Shown here in pieces: positions 8,975 to 18,282 of a DNA stretch of 64,000 nucleotides. Source of the DNA: Parapedobacter tibetensis (lineage in GTDB: Bacteria; Bacteroidota; Bacteroidia; Sphingobacteriales; Sphingobacteriaceae); NCBI RefSeq assembly GCF_024643205.1, contig NZ_JAMKQJ010000008.1, positions 1-64,000 of the forward strand. The letters run 5' to 3'. Numbering within the stretch: the stretch's first letter is position 1; every line of letters begins with the position of its first letter. The notes under the pieces were generated by a model that worked only from the letters and a program-made list of their open reading frames with translations, was not told the origin of the DNA and made no database searches. The position numbers were made by a program, and so were the translations under genes.

Positions 8975-10369
8975 CTAATACCCTGGGTTCTGTGTCAGAT
9001 TGCGATTCAATTCAAGGTCTTGTTCCGGTATTGGGTATAATACGGCATCGCTTTTCCAGGAGCTTCCTTTGTGTGCACCCAACACGGCATCGGCTCTACC
9101 GGTACGGATCAAATCCACCCACCGATGTCCGTATTCGGAAAACAATTCTACCCTTCTTTCTTGTTCGACAGCAAGCAATACTTCTTCTTTTGACAGGGAT
9201 GGCGGAAGTTCGCCCAAGCCTGCCCTGCCACGGATGGTGTTCAGCGCATTTATGGCCGCCGAAAGACGGCCCAACTGGGCATTTGCCTCCGCATAGATCA
9301 GGTACATCTCGGCCAGGCGGATAAGTACCTGGTTCTCGGCCAACGTACCGTCATCCGGGGTGCTCCGTTGCTTATATTTATAAGGGTACCAATTAAAAGG
9401 CTCCCTTGCGGTAAATTGGTTCACCCAATTGACCCTGCGCTGGTCGCCCTCCTCAAAGGCATCAAGAAAGTCATCCGTGAAGAAAAGGGAAGCTCCTCGT
9501 GCAGAAGGAGAAGGGATGTAGTATCTTCCGGCATTGGTATGGCCTATGGTCGTCCTACTGGAGCCATCCGTACTGATGGCGAATATCGTTTCCTGGCTAC
9601 TTCTTAGAAAAACCTGCGTAATCTCCTCCAGCGCTAACGAACCCTTCAACGGACCGTTGATTAATTGATCGGCCTCACTGGCTGCCTGCTCCCATTGTTC
9701 TTGGTATAGGTAGGCACGCGCCAGCAAAGCGGCCGCTACAGGTTCCGTGGCCCATCCATTGTTCTTGGTCACATGGCGCAGGAGCACCTTGGCTTGTGTA
9801 AGGTCATCGATGATTTGTGCGTATACAGCCAGTTTTGGTGATCTGGCCAGTGATCCCGATACCGTCACATCCGCGGTGAGTACCAAAGGGACATCCCCAA
9901 AAAGGCTCACCAAATTGAGGTAGCTCAGTGCCCTGAAAAACCGGGCAACCCCAAGGGCCTCTTTTCTGACATTTTCGGAGATGTTGGGAGCTTCCGCCAA
10001 TGCGCTTAACATGAGGTTGCTTTGGTAAATGGAATGGTACGGTATGCGCCACATGGTCAGGCTAGACCCATTGGAGGGTAATAGGCTGTTGTAAACGAAT
10101 TGATCGTATTCAGGTGAATTGAAGTGTAGGAGTTCATCCGCTGAAAAAGCCGGGTAGATATGCCGGTAAACGTCATGGTATGCACTGCCTATGAGGTTGT
10201 AACTATACATCCCTGCGATATTGGCTTCCACCAATTCGTCCGTGGCAAACGCTGTGCCGGCTATGAAGCTGTTTGTCGGCGGGTCTATGTCCACGAACTT
10301 TTCACAGGAAGACAAAAATAATCCGAGCATTGGTATTAACGTGCTGATGCCGATAGCTGGTGATTTCAT
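8975..10369 (-). CDS. SusD/RagB-family outer membrane lipoprotein
   Basis: 464 residues with lipobox FLSSC near Cys22, followed by EKFVDIDPPTNSF, the classic SusD N-terminus. The C-terminal RagB/SusD region contains RLAEMYLIYAEANAQLGR and RRVELFSEYGHRWVDLIRTG, and the protein ends LTQNPGY. Partner of the SusC gene 31 bp upstream on the same strand. It is the last gene of the S9 peptidase-TlpA-SusC-SusD operon. Confidence 0.95.
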   Translation of the reverse strand: MKSPAIGISTLIPMLGLFLSSCEKFVDIDPPTNSFIAGTAFATDELVEANIAGMYSYNLIGSAYHDVYRHIYPAFSADELLHFNSPEYDQFVYNSLLPSNGSSLTMWRIPYHSIYQSNLMLSALAEAPNISENVRKEALGVARFFRALSYLNLVSLFGDVPLVLTADVTVSGSLARSPKLAVYAQIIDDLTQAKVLLRHVTKNNGWATEPVAAALLARAYLYQEQWEQAASEADQLINGPLKGSLALEEITQVFLRSSQETIFAISTDGSSRTTIGHTNAGRYYIPSPSARGASLFFTDDFLDAFEEGDQRRVNWVNQFTAREPFNWYPYKYKQRSTPDDGTLAENQVLIRLAEMYLIYAEANAQLGRLSAAINALNTIRGRAGLGELPPSLSKEEVLLAVEQERRVELFSEYGHRWVDLIRTGRADAVLGAHKGSSWKSDAVLYPIPEQDLELNRNLTQNPGY

Positions 10370-10400
10370 GATGATGATCAGTTAAAATGTGTATTGCTGG

Positions 10401-13400
10401 TTACAGTGTTACCTGCAAGCCAAAGGTGAATACCTTCAAGGGAGGGGTGTAGAAGCCCGGTGTTTCCGGGTCATAGCCTTTGTAGCCGGTGATGGTCAAC
10501 AGGTTTTGCCCGAGTAAATAAACCCTGAGGTTATCCAGTTTTAGTTTTTTGGCGAATTGCGCCGGTACCGTATACGATAGCGAAAGGTTTTTCAAGCGCA
10601 TGAAGGATGCATCTTCTATGGCCGCCGTTGAATTTCCGTAGCGATCATAGGCGACCCCAAAGTCACCGCTATTCTGCGTGGATAGCCGTGGCCGGGATGC
10701 CTGGTCTCCGGGTTTCCGCCATATACCCTCCAACAGGAACTTGGGCACATTGAATATTATCCCCGGCTGCGAGCTATTGGAATCATTGATGTAGCCGTTG
10801 GCATAGGGACGCTTGACAAATTGGAAAAAGACATCCAGTTCAAACCCTTTATAACGGAATGTGTTCCCTAGACCACCATAATAAGCTGGATCCGAGCTGC
10901 CGTAGCTGATTCTGTCGTCTAGCCAAGTGATCATGCCGTCTCCATTTTGGTCTACTACAAGGGGCATCCCTGTTTCCGGATCGATATGGTCGAACTCAAA
11001 ACGCTTGTACGTATTGAGGGATTTACCAACTTCATACCTGTTGGCATACACGGTAGCGGAAAGATTGGGAAAGGCCACCAAGGTATTTTTATACGTGGTG
11101 ATATTGAAAGTTGTCTGCCAATTGAAATCCGTCGTTTTTATGTTATGGGTGGTAAATTCGAATTCCACCCCCCGGTTCCTGGTTTTGGCACCATCCAGGT
11201 TGGCTACATAGCTTGACCATCCCGTTTGTAGGGCAGTCGGATAAGTCACCAACTGATTACTTCCCGAATGGTTAAAGAAAGCCGTAGTTGTAGTGATCCG
11301 GTTGTTGAACAGGTTCAGTTCCAAGGCCACTTCAAATTTGTTGGTACGCTCCCACCTAAATTGCGGGTTGCCCAGTCGGTCGGCATACAATCCCGGAGTG
11401 AAGTTGTACGGATGGTTTGCGGCCCCAAATGTCTCCATGTAGGCGTAGTTGCCAATTCCATCGTTTCCCGTGAGGCCGTAGCTGGACCTGAGTTTGGCAA
11501 AGGAGACAAATGATAGGTTATCCTTGACGAGCTGTTCATTGCTGAGGATCCAAGCGATACCGAGGGCCCAGAAATTGCCGAAGCGTCTGTCTGGGGCAAA
11601 GCGGGAAGAACCGTCGCGACGGAATGTGGCATTCAGGAAATACGTGTCGTCAAAATTATAGGTCACACGGCCGAATAACGAATGGAACTTGTACTCGTTG
11701 TAGGAATTGTTATAATTGCTTATCCTTGACGCAGACCCCAGATCGTTCATCAACAATTCGGAAGGGAAGTCTTGTCCCTCGATAAATTGTCCACCACTGA
11801 TGGTGTGCTGGAATGTGCTTCCTGTTAAAACGGCAAACTTGTTCTTCCCGAATGATACGTTGTAATTAATCTGTGGCTCGATATTGTACGTATATTGGTA
11901 GTTGGTACTGAAATAGGCATAATTTTTATCGGCTGTCGCCCAAATATTATCAATATAGCCGCTTCTGTACCTTCCTATCCCATTGTAATCCAAACGGGTA
12001 AAAGCGCCATCCAGTTTGACCTGCAAATTGTCCAGTACCTGGTAGCCAATGGTGCCGGATCCGACAAACTGGTAGTTTTTCAGGTCGGTGTCCGTATAGG
12101 TATATTGCAACGGGCTTTGGGTATTGGAAGAACCGCTGGGGCCGTAATAGGGTAATCCGGTTTCTTCATCCAGCAATGGGATATTGGGCGCCAGCCAGGC
12201 ATATTCGAAGGCATCTGCTCCGATGGAGGCCATTTTCATCAGGGTGTAGGCGAGCGTTGCACTTGTCGTAAAACGGTTATCCGATGACCGGTGGTTGACA
12301 TTCAAACGTGCAGTGCCTTTTTTCTGGTTGTTTTTACCCATCAGTACGCCGTTTTCATCACGAAACCCCAGTCCCAGCATGAACGTCGTATGGTTGGTTC
12401 CACCCTGGACATTCAGCTGCGCATCGGTGATGCTCTCCGTATCACCGAACAGCAGATCCTGCAGGTCTGTGTACCGCTCTTCGCCCCATTCCACGATATC
12501 GATGGCTGTGATGTCTGATGGGGCTATCCCGTCTGCCGCGAAGGCATCCCTGCGCATCTGGATGTATTCCTGGGTGTTCAGTAGCTCCAGTTTGTTGACG
12601 GCTCGTTGGTAGCCCCTGTAGATATCGGCACTTACCCGTGTGGGGCCTGCTTTTCCTTTTTTTGTAGTGATCAGGATGACGCCGTTTGCCCCTCGTGAAC
12701 CGTAAATTGCGGTTGCATCGGCATCCTTTAGCACCTCCACACTCTCGATATCAGCAGCGTTGAGGTTGATGAACGGGCTTATCCAACCCGCGGCCCCACC
12801 GACATCATAATTGTTGATGGAGGTTGAGGGCAGGGGCACTCCATCTATGATATATAGTGGGTGTGGCGAGGAGAGAACCGTATTGTCGCCCCGGATGCGT
12901 ACGTGCGTGAGGGCACCGAGGTTGCCACTTGTAGTGCTTATGTACACGCCGGCCACCCGGCCCTGCAAAGCCATTACCGGATTTTGAATGGGTTGTTGGA
13001 CGATGGTTTTCCCCTCCACCTTGGACACGGAACCCGTGAGCTCGCCCCGCGTAGACTCCCCGTATCCGATAACCACTACTTCATCCAGTACGGATCGCTC
13101 GACTTCCAAGATAATGTCTCCTGCATCGCTGGCCCGTACGTCAAGACTGGCATGGCCGATATAATGGATATGCAACATGGCGGAATCATGTGGTACCGTA
13201 AGGGAAAACTGCCCCCGTGTATTCGTGGTGGTCACATTATTGGTGCCCTTTTCGGTCACCGTCACGCCTGTAAGTGGATTGCGGTGGATGTCTACTACCA
13301 CACCGTGTACGGTCATTTGACGGGTCTCGGGTAACGCCCCCGTTACTGGATAGGTACGTGTATACGCATTCGCCGAAACCTGGATACAAATGACAGTGAG

Positions 13401-13463
13401 CAACACAGCACCTCCTTGCTTCCATAAATGATATGGAAGTTTATATGAGCATTTGAACTTCAT
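10401..13463 (-). CDS. SusC/RagA-family TonB-dependent outer membrane transporter
   Basis: 1020 residues. Signal peptide in the first 33 residues, carboxypeptidase-regulatory-like domain about 52-120, TonB-box-like DEVVVIGYG, plug with DADATAIYGSRGANGVILIT, then the barrel ending VFTFGLQVTL. It is co-directional with the TlpA-like gene 41 bp upstream and SusD 31 bp downstream. The S9 peptidase at the head of the operon points to peptide import; this is inference. Confidence 0.95.
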   Translation of the reverse strand: MKFKCSYKLPYHLWKQGGAVLLTVICIQVSANAYTRTYPVTGALPETRQMTVHGVVVDIHRNPLTGVTVTEKGTNNVTTTNTRGQFSLTVPHDSAMLHIHYIGHASLDVRASDAGDIILEVERSVLDEVVVIGYGESTRGELTGSVSKVEGKTIVQQPIQNPVMALQGRVAGVYISTTSGNLGALTHVRIRGDNTVLSSPHPLYIIDGVPLPSTSINNYDVGGAAGWISPFINLNAADIESVEVLKDADATAIYGSRGANGVILITTKKGKAGPTRVSADIYRGYQRAVNKLELLNTQEYIQMRRDAFAADGIAPSDITAIDIVEWGEERYTDLQDLLFGDTESITDAQLNVQGGTNHTTFMLGLGFRDENGVLMGKNNQKKGTARLNVNHRSSDNRFTTSATLAYTLMKMASIGADAFEYAWLAPNIPLLDEETGLPYYGPSGSSNTQSPLQYTYTDTDLKNYQFVGSGTIGYQVLDNLQVKLDGAFTRLDYNGIGRYRSGYIDNIWATADKNYAYFSTNYQYTYNIEPQINYNVSFGKNKFAVLTGSTFQHTISGGQFIEGQDFPSELLMNDLGSASRISNYNNSYNEYKFHSLFGRVTYNFDDTYFLNATFRRDGSSRFAPDRRFGNFWALGIAWILSNEQLVKDNLSFVSFAKLRSSYGLTGNDGIGNYAYMETFGAANHPYNFTPGLYADRLGNPQFRWERTNKFEVALELNLFNNRITTTTAFFNHSGSNQLVTYPTALQTGWSSYVANLDGAKTRNRGVEFEFTTHNIKTTDFNWQTTFNITTYKNTLVAFPNLSATVYANRYEVGKSLNTYKRFEFDHIDPETGMPLVVDQNGDGMITWLDDRISYGSSDPAYYGGLGNTFRYKGFELDVFFQFVKRPYANGYINDSNSSQPGIIFNVPKFLLEGIWRKPGDQASRPRLSTQNSGDFGVAYDRYGNSTAAIEDASFMRLKNLSLSYTVPAQFAKKLKLDNLRVYLLGQNLLTITGYKGYDPETPGFYTPPLKVFTFGLQVTL

Positions 13464-13504
13464 ACTTTTGTGGGATTAAGGAAATTGATTTGCGTATGGA
13501 AACC

Positions 13505-14914
13505 CTACAACAGCGAATCAAACAGCTCTTTTATTTTTGGGTCGGAAGGCCGTGGAGCATCGGCAGAAATGATATTTCCTGCAGGGTCCAATAAAATAAA
13601 TGTCGGTATCGACGATATCGCATAACCCAATATAAAGTCAGACTCAAAGGCATTGTCAGCGATGAGTTGTATTCCTCCAAGCTCTTCGTTTTTTACCAAT
13701 TCCCTCCAGGTGTCATACTGTTTCTTCTCATCCAAAGAAATACTAACAAATGCGATGTTTTTATTGTGGTATTCTTTTTCTATTTCTTTTAGAAATGGGA
13801 TTTCCGCTATACATGGGGCACACCACGTAGCCCAAACATCGATGTATACATAGTTGCCTTTTAGCTCTTCCAGGGAAGTAGTCCCACCATTAAAATTCTC
13901 GTATTCAAAAACAGGGGAAGGCTTCCCTTTTACCAGGTTCTTGATGTTTTCATATTTTTTCGCTAGTTTTTCCTTTATTCCTTCACTTTGCAGTTCCGCC
14001 ATAAAGTAGGCATACGTTTCTTTCAGGTCATTTGCTCCCGGAGATATTAAGGCATGTGCATTTAGGTCTAATAATGCATCTTTTATTTTACCGCGGGGGT
14101 ATTGCTTTAAAACTTCGAGCATTGCAGCTGGATAGGAAGAGGTTTCTTTTTCTTTGTTTTTATCATGGATTTTTTGCACCCGCCTACCGAATTCACTAAA
14201 TACCAATCCTTTATATGAAGGAATTTTTACAAAAACTTCTTCGTCGGCATAATCTATGTTGCTAAGCTCTGTATCAAAGTCTTCACTAAGGTCTAATGAA
14301 TCATTTTTGGTGAAGTACTTGTGAGCACCAGGATAGTGTAAAATGTTCAGCGCATATTCATAGTAATTACCGCTTACTTCCAATTGTATAAAATTTTCGT
14401 TCAAATTGGAATTTTTCGCCAAGGAGTCTAATGTATTCTTTTGATCCTGTATGGTTCGCTTAAATTCCTTTTCTTCCAGTACAAATAATTCATCCGGTTT
14501 GGACCTGGGAAATTTTTCCTTTAATAAAAATTTTCTGGCAAGGTAATTATTTGCCTGTTCCCCGGTACCCGTATACGTAAGGCTTTCATCAAATTTATTT
14601 TCATCCGGGTCAGCATTGACTTTTAGCTGTATGTCGTCTTCTTTGTTTAAGTATAGGGTTGTGTGTTGATCGCCTATCGATAGGGAATAATAGCCGGGTA
14701 GTTCGATCTTTAACGTATCTGTAAAACTTCTGTTCCCATCCAGGGCTATACCTTGTTCATAATCGTTTCCGCGTATTTTTATTTCTTTCAGGTCCTTGTG
14801 TCCGGTTACCGTTCCGGAGAATAGGACATAATCTGCTTTCTGCTCTTGGGTACAGCCCCCAATCATTACCAAAGCAATCATCGTTGCCTGTAATGTGTTC
14901 CATGATGGTTTCAT
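13505..14914 (-). CDS. TlpA-like thioredoxin-fold lipoprotein
   Basis: 469 residues. Lipobox MIGGC near Cys21, an N-terminal beta-rich DUF4369-like part, a lysine-rich middle, and a C-terminal TlpA/ResA thioredoxin domain from about 335. The active site is WATWCAPC (C365, C368), with the cis-proline at SSIPTF (P437). Such proteins reduce disulfides or cytochromes outside the cytoplasm. Sitting between a secreted peptidase and SusC, it might reduce disulfides of substrate proteins before uptake; that is inference. The gene is visibly AT-richer than the SusC/SusD genes downstream. Confidence 0.85.
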   Translation of the reverse strand: MKPSWNTLQATMIALVMIGGCTQEQKADYVLFSGTVTGHKDLKEIKIRGNDYEQGIALDGNRSFTDTLKIELPGYYSLSIGDQHTTLYLNKEDDIQLKVNADPDENKFDESLTYTGTGEQANNYLARKFLLKEKFPRSKPDELFVLEEKEFKRTIQDQKNTLDSLAKNSNLNENFIQLEVSGNYYEYALNILHYPGAHKYFTKNDSLDLSEDFDTELSNIDYADEEVFVKIPSYKGLVFSEFGRRVQKIHDKNKEKETSSYPAAMLEVLKQYPRGKIKDALLDLNAHALISPGANDLKETYAYFMAELQSEGIKEKLAKKYENIKNLVKGKPSPVFEYENFNGGTTSLEELKGNYVYIDVWATWCAPCIAEIPFLKEIEKEYHNKNIAFVSISLDEKKQYDTWRELVKNEELGGIQLIADNAFESDFILGYAISSIPTFILLDPAGNIISADAPRPSDPKIKELFDSLL

Positions 14915-14952
14915 GTTATTTGGATTAAATGGTTAAATGAAAATATAGCTAG

Positions 14953-16956
14953 CTAAAGGGCCGTCTGCCTTAAATGTTTAGCAAAAAAGCCCATCATTGC
15001 CTTATAAAATTCTATCTCGTTTTCTTCATGAGCAAAGCCGTGGCCTTCATTGTACTTAACCATATATGGAACGTCTACACCCCTGTTTCTCAAATTCTCA
15101 ACGATCTGGTCCGATTCATCGATATTCACCCTGGGGTCATTGGCGCCCTGTACAACAAATAAAGGCTTCTTGATTTTGTCGGTGTGGAAAACCGGGGACA
15201 CTGCTTTCATGATTTCTTTTTCTTCGGGCACCTCTTCATCATACCAAACGGCTTTTAAAATGCCCAGATAAGGCTTCCAATAGGCCGGTATGGTATTCAT
15301 AAAGGTAAATATGTTGGAAACACCTACATAATCTACACCACAGACGTATAAATCAGGCGTTTTGGTCAATCCGCGCAATACGGCATAACCACCATGGCTT
15401 CCGCCATAAATTGCCGCTTTGCCGCCATCTACCCAGCCTTTCTCAATCACGTATGCCAGGCCGTCTTCAACATCATCCATGGCTTTTCGGCCCACCTGCT
15501 TAAACCCACTGCGTAAAAATTCTTTTCCGTATCCGCCGCTAATTCTAAAATTCACTTGAAGGGTGGCATATCCCCTGCTGGCAAATAGTTGAGCTTCCGG
15601 GTTAAAGCCCCATGAATCGCGAATACCCTGCGGGCCACCATGCGGATTCACGATTACGGGGACACGCTCTCCTTTTAATGCAGCTTCGGGCAGGGTAATA
15701 TATCCGTGTATGGTTTTACCATCGCGACTTGTAAAGGTAATAGGCCGTATTTCCGCCATGTCTTTTTCCTGTAGCTGTGGCATTAAATCAAACAACAGCT
15801 CAAATTTGTCGGTGGTCACATCGTAGGAATAAAATTTTCCGTACAGTTTGTCGCTGTTTACAGAAATGAGGTACTTGTTCTCGTTATCGGTAAAACCACT
15901 TATACCGTATTGATAATCAGGAAATTGTTCTGTGATTCGGTGGTGCAGCTTTTGGAAGTAGTCACTAGCGGGTACCATATTATTTTTTTCTCCCTCATAA
16001 GTGAAGTAATCTAACTCCCAGTCTCTTTTTCTGGAAAACGAAGCACCGCGTACATCATACTCATCATGGCTAAATAATTTTTTGATGACTTTGCCTTTCG
16101 CCAAATCATATTTCAGTACCTGCGTTTTATCCGTTCCCAGGTTTGAAAGCACATAAGCATCATGCGGATTATCTGAAGCATAGTCGTAGCTGAGCACACT
16201 AAAACTCTCATCCCAGGATGTTTCTTTAATTTTCTCATAATTACCGGGAGAGGTTTCATAATAAACGTGTGTGTTCACACCCCCTACCAACCGGTCAAAA
16301 CCCCGCGGGTTTCCATCTTTATCAAAATTATACCCCGTAATCGGGGTCACTAAATCCTCATTTTTATACAATTGCTCTATCTCACCTGTATTGATATTGA
16401 TCTTATACGGCTCAAACACCTGCGGATTATTCATGTTCATGGAGATAATCATATGGTCTTTATCGTCTTTCAGCAAATTCAGGATTGGGAGATCGACCTT
16501 TACTCCCTCATACGGAGTCAATTCTTTTTGGTTGCTACCATCAACATTTGCCGCAAACAGGTGATAATTTTGATTGCCGCCCTTGTCCATCACGTAGATT
16601 AAACGGTTGTCATTGGCCCATGCATAAGCAAGCACCAGTTCTTCTTTTTCTTCAATTATTCGTTTTACATTGCCGGTTTCCAGGTTTTTTACATACACGT
16701 GGTTTTTTAAATCCCCGTCTTTTTCCCGATAACTCAAATACATCCCATTTGGAGATATCCCGAATGCAGAGGCCTTGGGTTTTGCAAAATAATCTTCTAC
16801 AGCATATTTATAGTTGCCTTTTTCAAGTGAAGCCAGCATTTCCAATGCTTCTTTCGAAGAGGGAAGTGTTGCGTTTCCCGGTAAATCTTTGTTTTCCTGG
16901 GCACTGATATGACCGATTATCAAACATGCCGGGATTAATAAGATCAATTTTTTCAT
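14953..16956 (-). CDS. S9-family prolyl oligopeptidase-like serine peptidase
   Basis: 667 residues with an N-terminal signal peptide (MKKLILLIPACLIIGHISAQ). The first half is a beta-propeller-like region; the second is an alpha/beta hydrolase. The catalytic triad can be placed: Ser520 in GGSHGG, Asp607 in GANDPR, His639 in NEGHGF. These peptidases cut short peptides, often after proline. It heads the operon that continues into TlpA, SusC and SusD, with 38 bp to the next gene. Module B ends its -7 box 120 bp upstream, and module E lies further up. Confidence 0.93.
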   Translation of the reverse strand: MKKLILLIPACLIIGHISAQENKDLPGNATLPSSKEALEMLASLEKGNYKYAVEDYFAKPKASAFGISPNGMYLSYREKDGDLKNHVYVKNLETGNVKRIIEEKEELVLAYAWANDNRLIYVMDKGGNQNYHLFAANVDGSNQKELTPYEGVKVDLPILNLLKDDKDHMIISMNMNNPQVFEPYKININTGEIEQLYKNEDLVTPITGYNFDKDGNPRGFDRLVGGVNTHVYYETSPGNYEKIKETSWDESFSVLSYDYASDNPHDAYVLSNLGTDKTQVLKYDLAKGKVIKKLFSHDEYDVRGASFSRKRDWELDYFTYEGEKNNMVPASDYFQKLHHRITEQFPDYQYGISGFTDNENKYLISVNSDKLYGKFYSYDVTTDKFELLFDLMPQLQEKDMAEIRPITFTSRDGKTIHGYITLPEAALKGERVPVIVNPHGGPQGIRDSWGFNPEAQLFASRGYATLQVNFRISGGYGKEFLRSGFKQVGRKAMDDVEDGLAYVIEKGWVDGGKAAIYGGSHGGYAVLRGLTKTPDLYVCGVDYVGVSNIFTFMNTIPAYWKPYLGILKAVWYDEEVPEEKEIMKAVSPVFHTDKIKKPLFVVQGANDPRVNIDESDQIVENLRNRGVDVPYMVKYNEGHGFAHEENEIEFYKAMMGFFAKHLRQTAL

Positions 16957-17075
16957 TTTTTTTTCGTTACGTTCTCTTTAAAAATAATATGATGTGTTTG
17001 GAAAGGGCATAAGCCACTGCGCCTTCTCCATGTGTCCGCTTTTTGAATCCCACAACGGATGCTACGAAGACAATA

Positions 17076-17083
17076 CAAAGTAA
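17076..17083 (-). promoter_or_regulatory. -7 box of module B promoter
   Basis: On the minus strand this reads TTACTTTG and ends exactly 30 bp after the operator at 17106-17144. It would start a transcript near 17070, about 115 nt before the S9 peptidase start at 16956. Confidence 0.55.
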
Positions 17084-17105
17084 CAGGATAATTTTAGCAC
17101 CTTTT

Positions 17106-17144
17106 CACACCATATTTGTGGGAAATACTACCCCAATTTAGGTG
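17106..17144 (-). promoter_or_regulatory. Operator, module B (upstream of S9 peptidase operon)
   Basis: 39-bp element read on the minus strand: left arm CACCTAAATTGGGG, 8-bp centre, right arm CCCACAAATATGGTGTG. The two arms form an imperfect inverted repeat. It differs from module C only outside these arms, since the 39 bp are the same in both. Confidence 0.7.
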
Positions 17145-17209
17145 AGCTCTTATGAGGTCTATTGACTTCAGCGGTGTTTCATGCGAGCGATCGGCAGTAT
17201 CCATTTAAA

Positions 17210-17243
17210 AATGGACAAGAGAGATTGCTCTCCCTTGCCCTAA
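17210..17243 (-). terminator. Hairpin plus T-run, terminator-like
   Basis: On the minus strand, GGGCAAGGGAGAG pairs with CTCTCTTGTCC around a CAAT loop (with a small bulge) and is followed by ATTTTTAAA. It would end a transcript of roughly 150 nt starting at the module E promoter, before module B. No gene is recognised in that short transcript. Confidence 0.45.
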
Positions 17244-17368
17244 CTAACCAACCAAATAAATCATTTCAATTACCTAATCATACTCTTCAAACCCAATGGG
17301 TATCAAATCTCCTCAACCGGATATAAACCAAGCGGGTATTGTGATGCCCTTTAAAGTCTTGGAATAAA

Positions 17369-17376
17369 CAAAGTAA
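17369..17376 (-). promoter_or_regulatory. -7 box of module E promoter
   Basis: TTACTTTG on the minus strand, ending exactly 69 bp from the first base of the module E operator, the same geometry as the other four modules although the right operator arm is degenerate. Confidence 0.45.
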
Positions 17377-17398
17377 CGTAATTGAATGTTAGGAGATA

Positions 17399-17437
17399 TA
17401 CCCCATAATCCTTGGAATTTACCCCCCAATTTAGGTG
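17399..17437 (-). promoter_or_regulatory. Operator, module E (degenerate right arm)
   Basis: The left arm CACCTAAATTGGGG is identical to modules A, B and C. The right arm (CCAAGGATTATGGGGTA) keeps only part of the consensus. Its upstream flank is the 73-bp duplicated segment shared with module C. Confidence 0.5.
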
Positions 17438-17496
17438 ATATAAAACAACCGGTTTGTACGTGCATGGGGTATGCATTTTGTCATTTAACTTCCGTT
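17424..17496 (-). repeat. 73-bp direct repeat, copy 1
   Basis: Matches 20807-20879 in the same orientation with two mismatches. It contains the left operator arm of module E and about 59 bp of its upstream flank, including CAACCGGTTTGTACGTG read on the plus strand. The two copies bracket the DUF1772-SDR-pirin-DoxX-NmrA block. Confidence 0.8.
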
Positions 17497-17826
17497 TCGT
17501 GAGCAAGATAAAACACAAGAGGCTGGATTTTACCACGGTCAGGATTGGGCCGGGTAGGGCGGTCATAGCAGGAGGGCATTTGATAACCTATACCGATAGC
17601 GAAGGGGAAATACCTTTTACGACCTATGTTTTTATAAAAAAAATTGGATGTTTATCGACAGGTATTCGACGATTTTTAAAGAGGTCATTTTGCCCATCAC
17701 TTTGTAATGTTGCTACGAAACTACCCGCCTCGGCGAGGATAGAAAAGGGAGTCGGAACCGAGAGAATAGGGAAGAGCAGATTTAAGGGCTTGTTGTAACT
17801 CCAAAAAGCTAAACCGTACTGCAGCC

Positions 17827-18282
17827 TTATTTACTTTGCGATGCAAACACTAATAAAGCAAAAGTCAGAATGAAAACTATAGAACGATATCCTTGAAAAA
17901 AACGCCATATTCTTCGTTTTCTTTTCCATTCATTTGAATAGTCGTCACTTTTCCAATGACCAGTAGCGACATTTACTGGGACATTAAAGAATATAGTGGT
18001 TGCAATGGCTAAAGAAAATACGATACTACTGATCAATTGTAAAGTTCCCGAAAGGCTTATTTTGATAGGGTTAGCGACATAGATCGAAATAACTAAGATT
18101 AAACTTAAAGGCATTAAAATCGGCATAATCCTTCCAAATGTTTTCAACAATCCTTTTTGAAATGTGATTTGTTCAGCAGGAGGTAACTTTGTGATTACCG
18201 GGTGTACACACATCCAGGAACCTGACTCTGCTCCCGCTACCCAACCCACTATAATAATGGTGATTATTTCTAAGTAATTCAT
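17827..18282 (-). CDS. DUF1772-like membrane protein
   Basis: 151 residues with four predicted membrane segments (about 4-20, 52-70, 80-99 and 128-146). The segment FNVPVNVATGHW followed by W and R residues (KRRIWRFFQGYRS) resembles the DUF1772/anthrone-oxygenase-like family. It overlaps the SDR gene stop by 4 bp, so the two are translationally coupled. Probable role in oxidation of small molecules with the neighbouring SDR; inferred from context. Confidence 0.7.
   Translation of the reverse strand: MNYLEIITIIIVGWVAGAESGSWMCVHPVITKLPPAEQITFQKGLLKTFGRIMPILMPLSLILVISIYVANPIKISLSGTLQLISSIVFSLAIATTIFFNVPVNVATGHWKSDDYSNEWKRKRRIWRFFQGYRSIVFILTFALLVFASQSK

Larger units (their letters stand above)
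16957..17826. other. 870-bp gene-poor region with two operator modules
   Basis: No convincing gene. It holds module B (17076-17144), a terminator-like hairpin (17213-17240), module E (17369-17437), one copy of a 73-bp repeat (17424-17496), and about 300 bp of unassigned sequence up to the DUF1772 gene end. A plus-strand frame at 17454-17798 includes GPGRAVIAGGHLITYTDSEG but starts inside the repeat and has no recognisable family or start signal. It may be a gene scrap. Confidence 0.5.

Noticed and set aside
17454..17798. 114-residue plus-strand frame
   Set aside because: Its start lies in the 73-bp repeat, its composition shifts midway and no family is recognisable. Noted only as a possible scrap.
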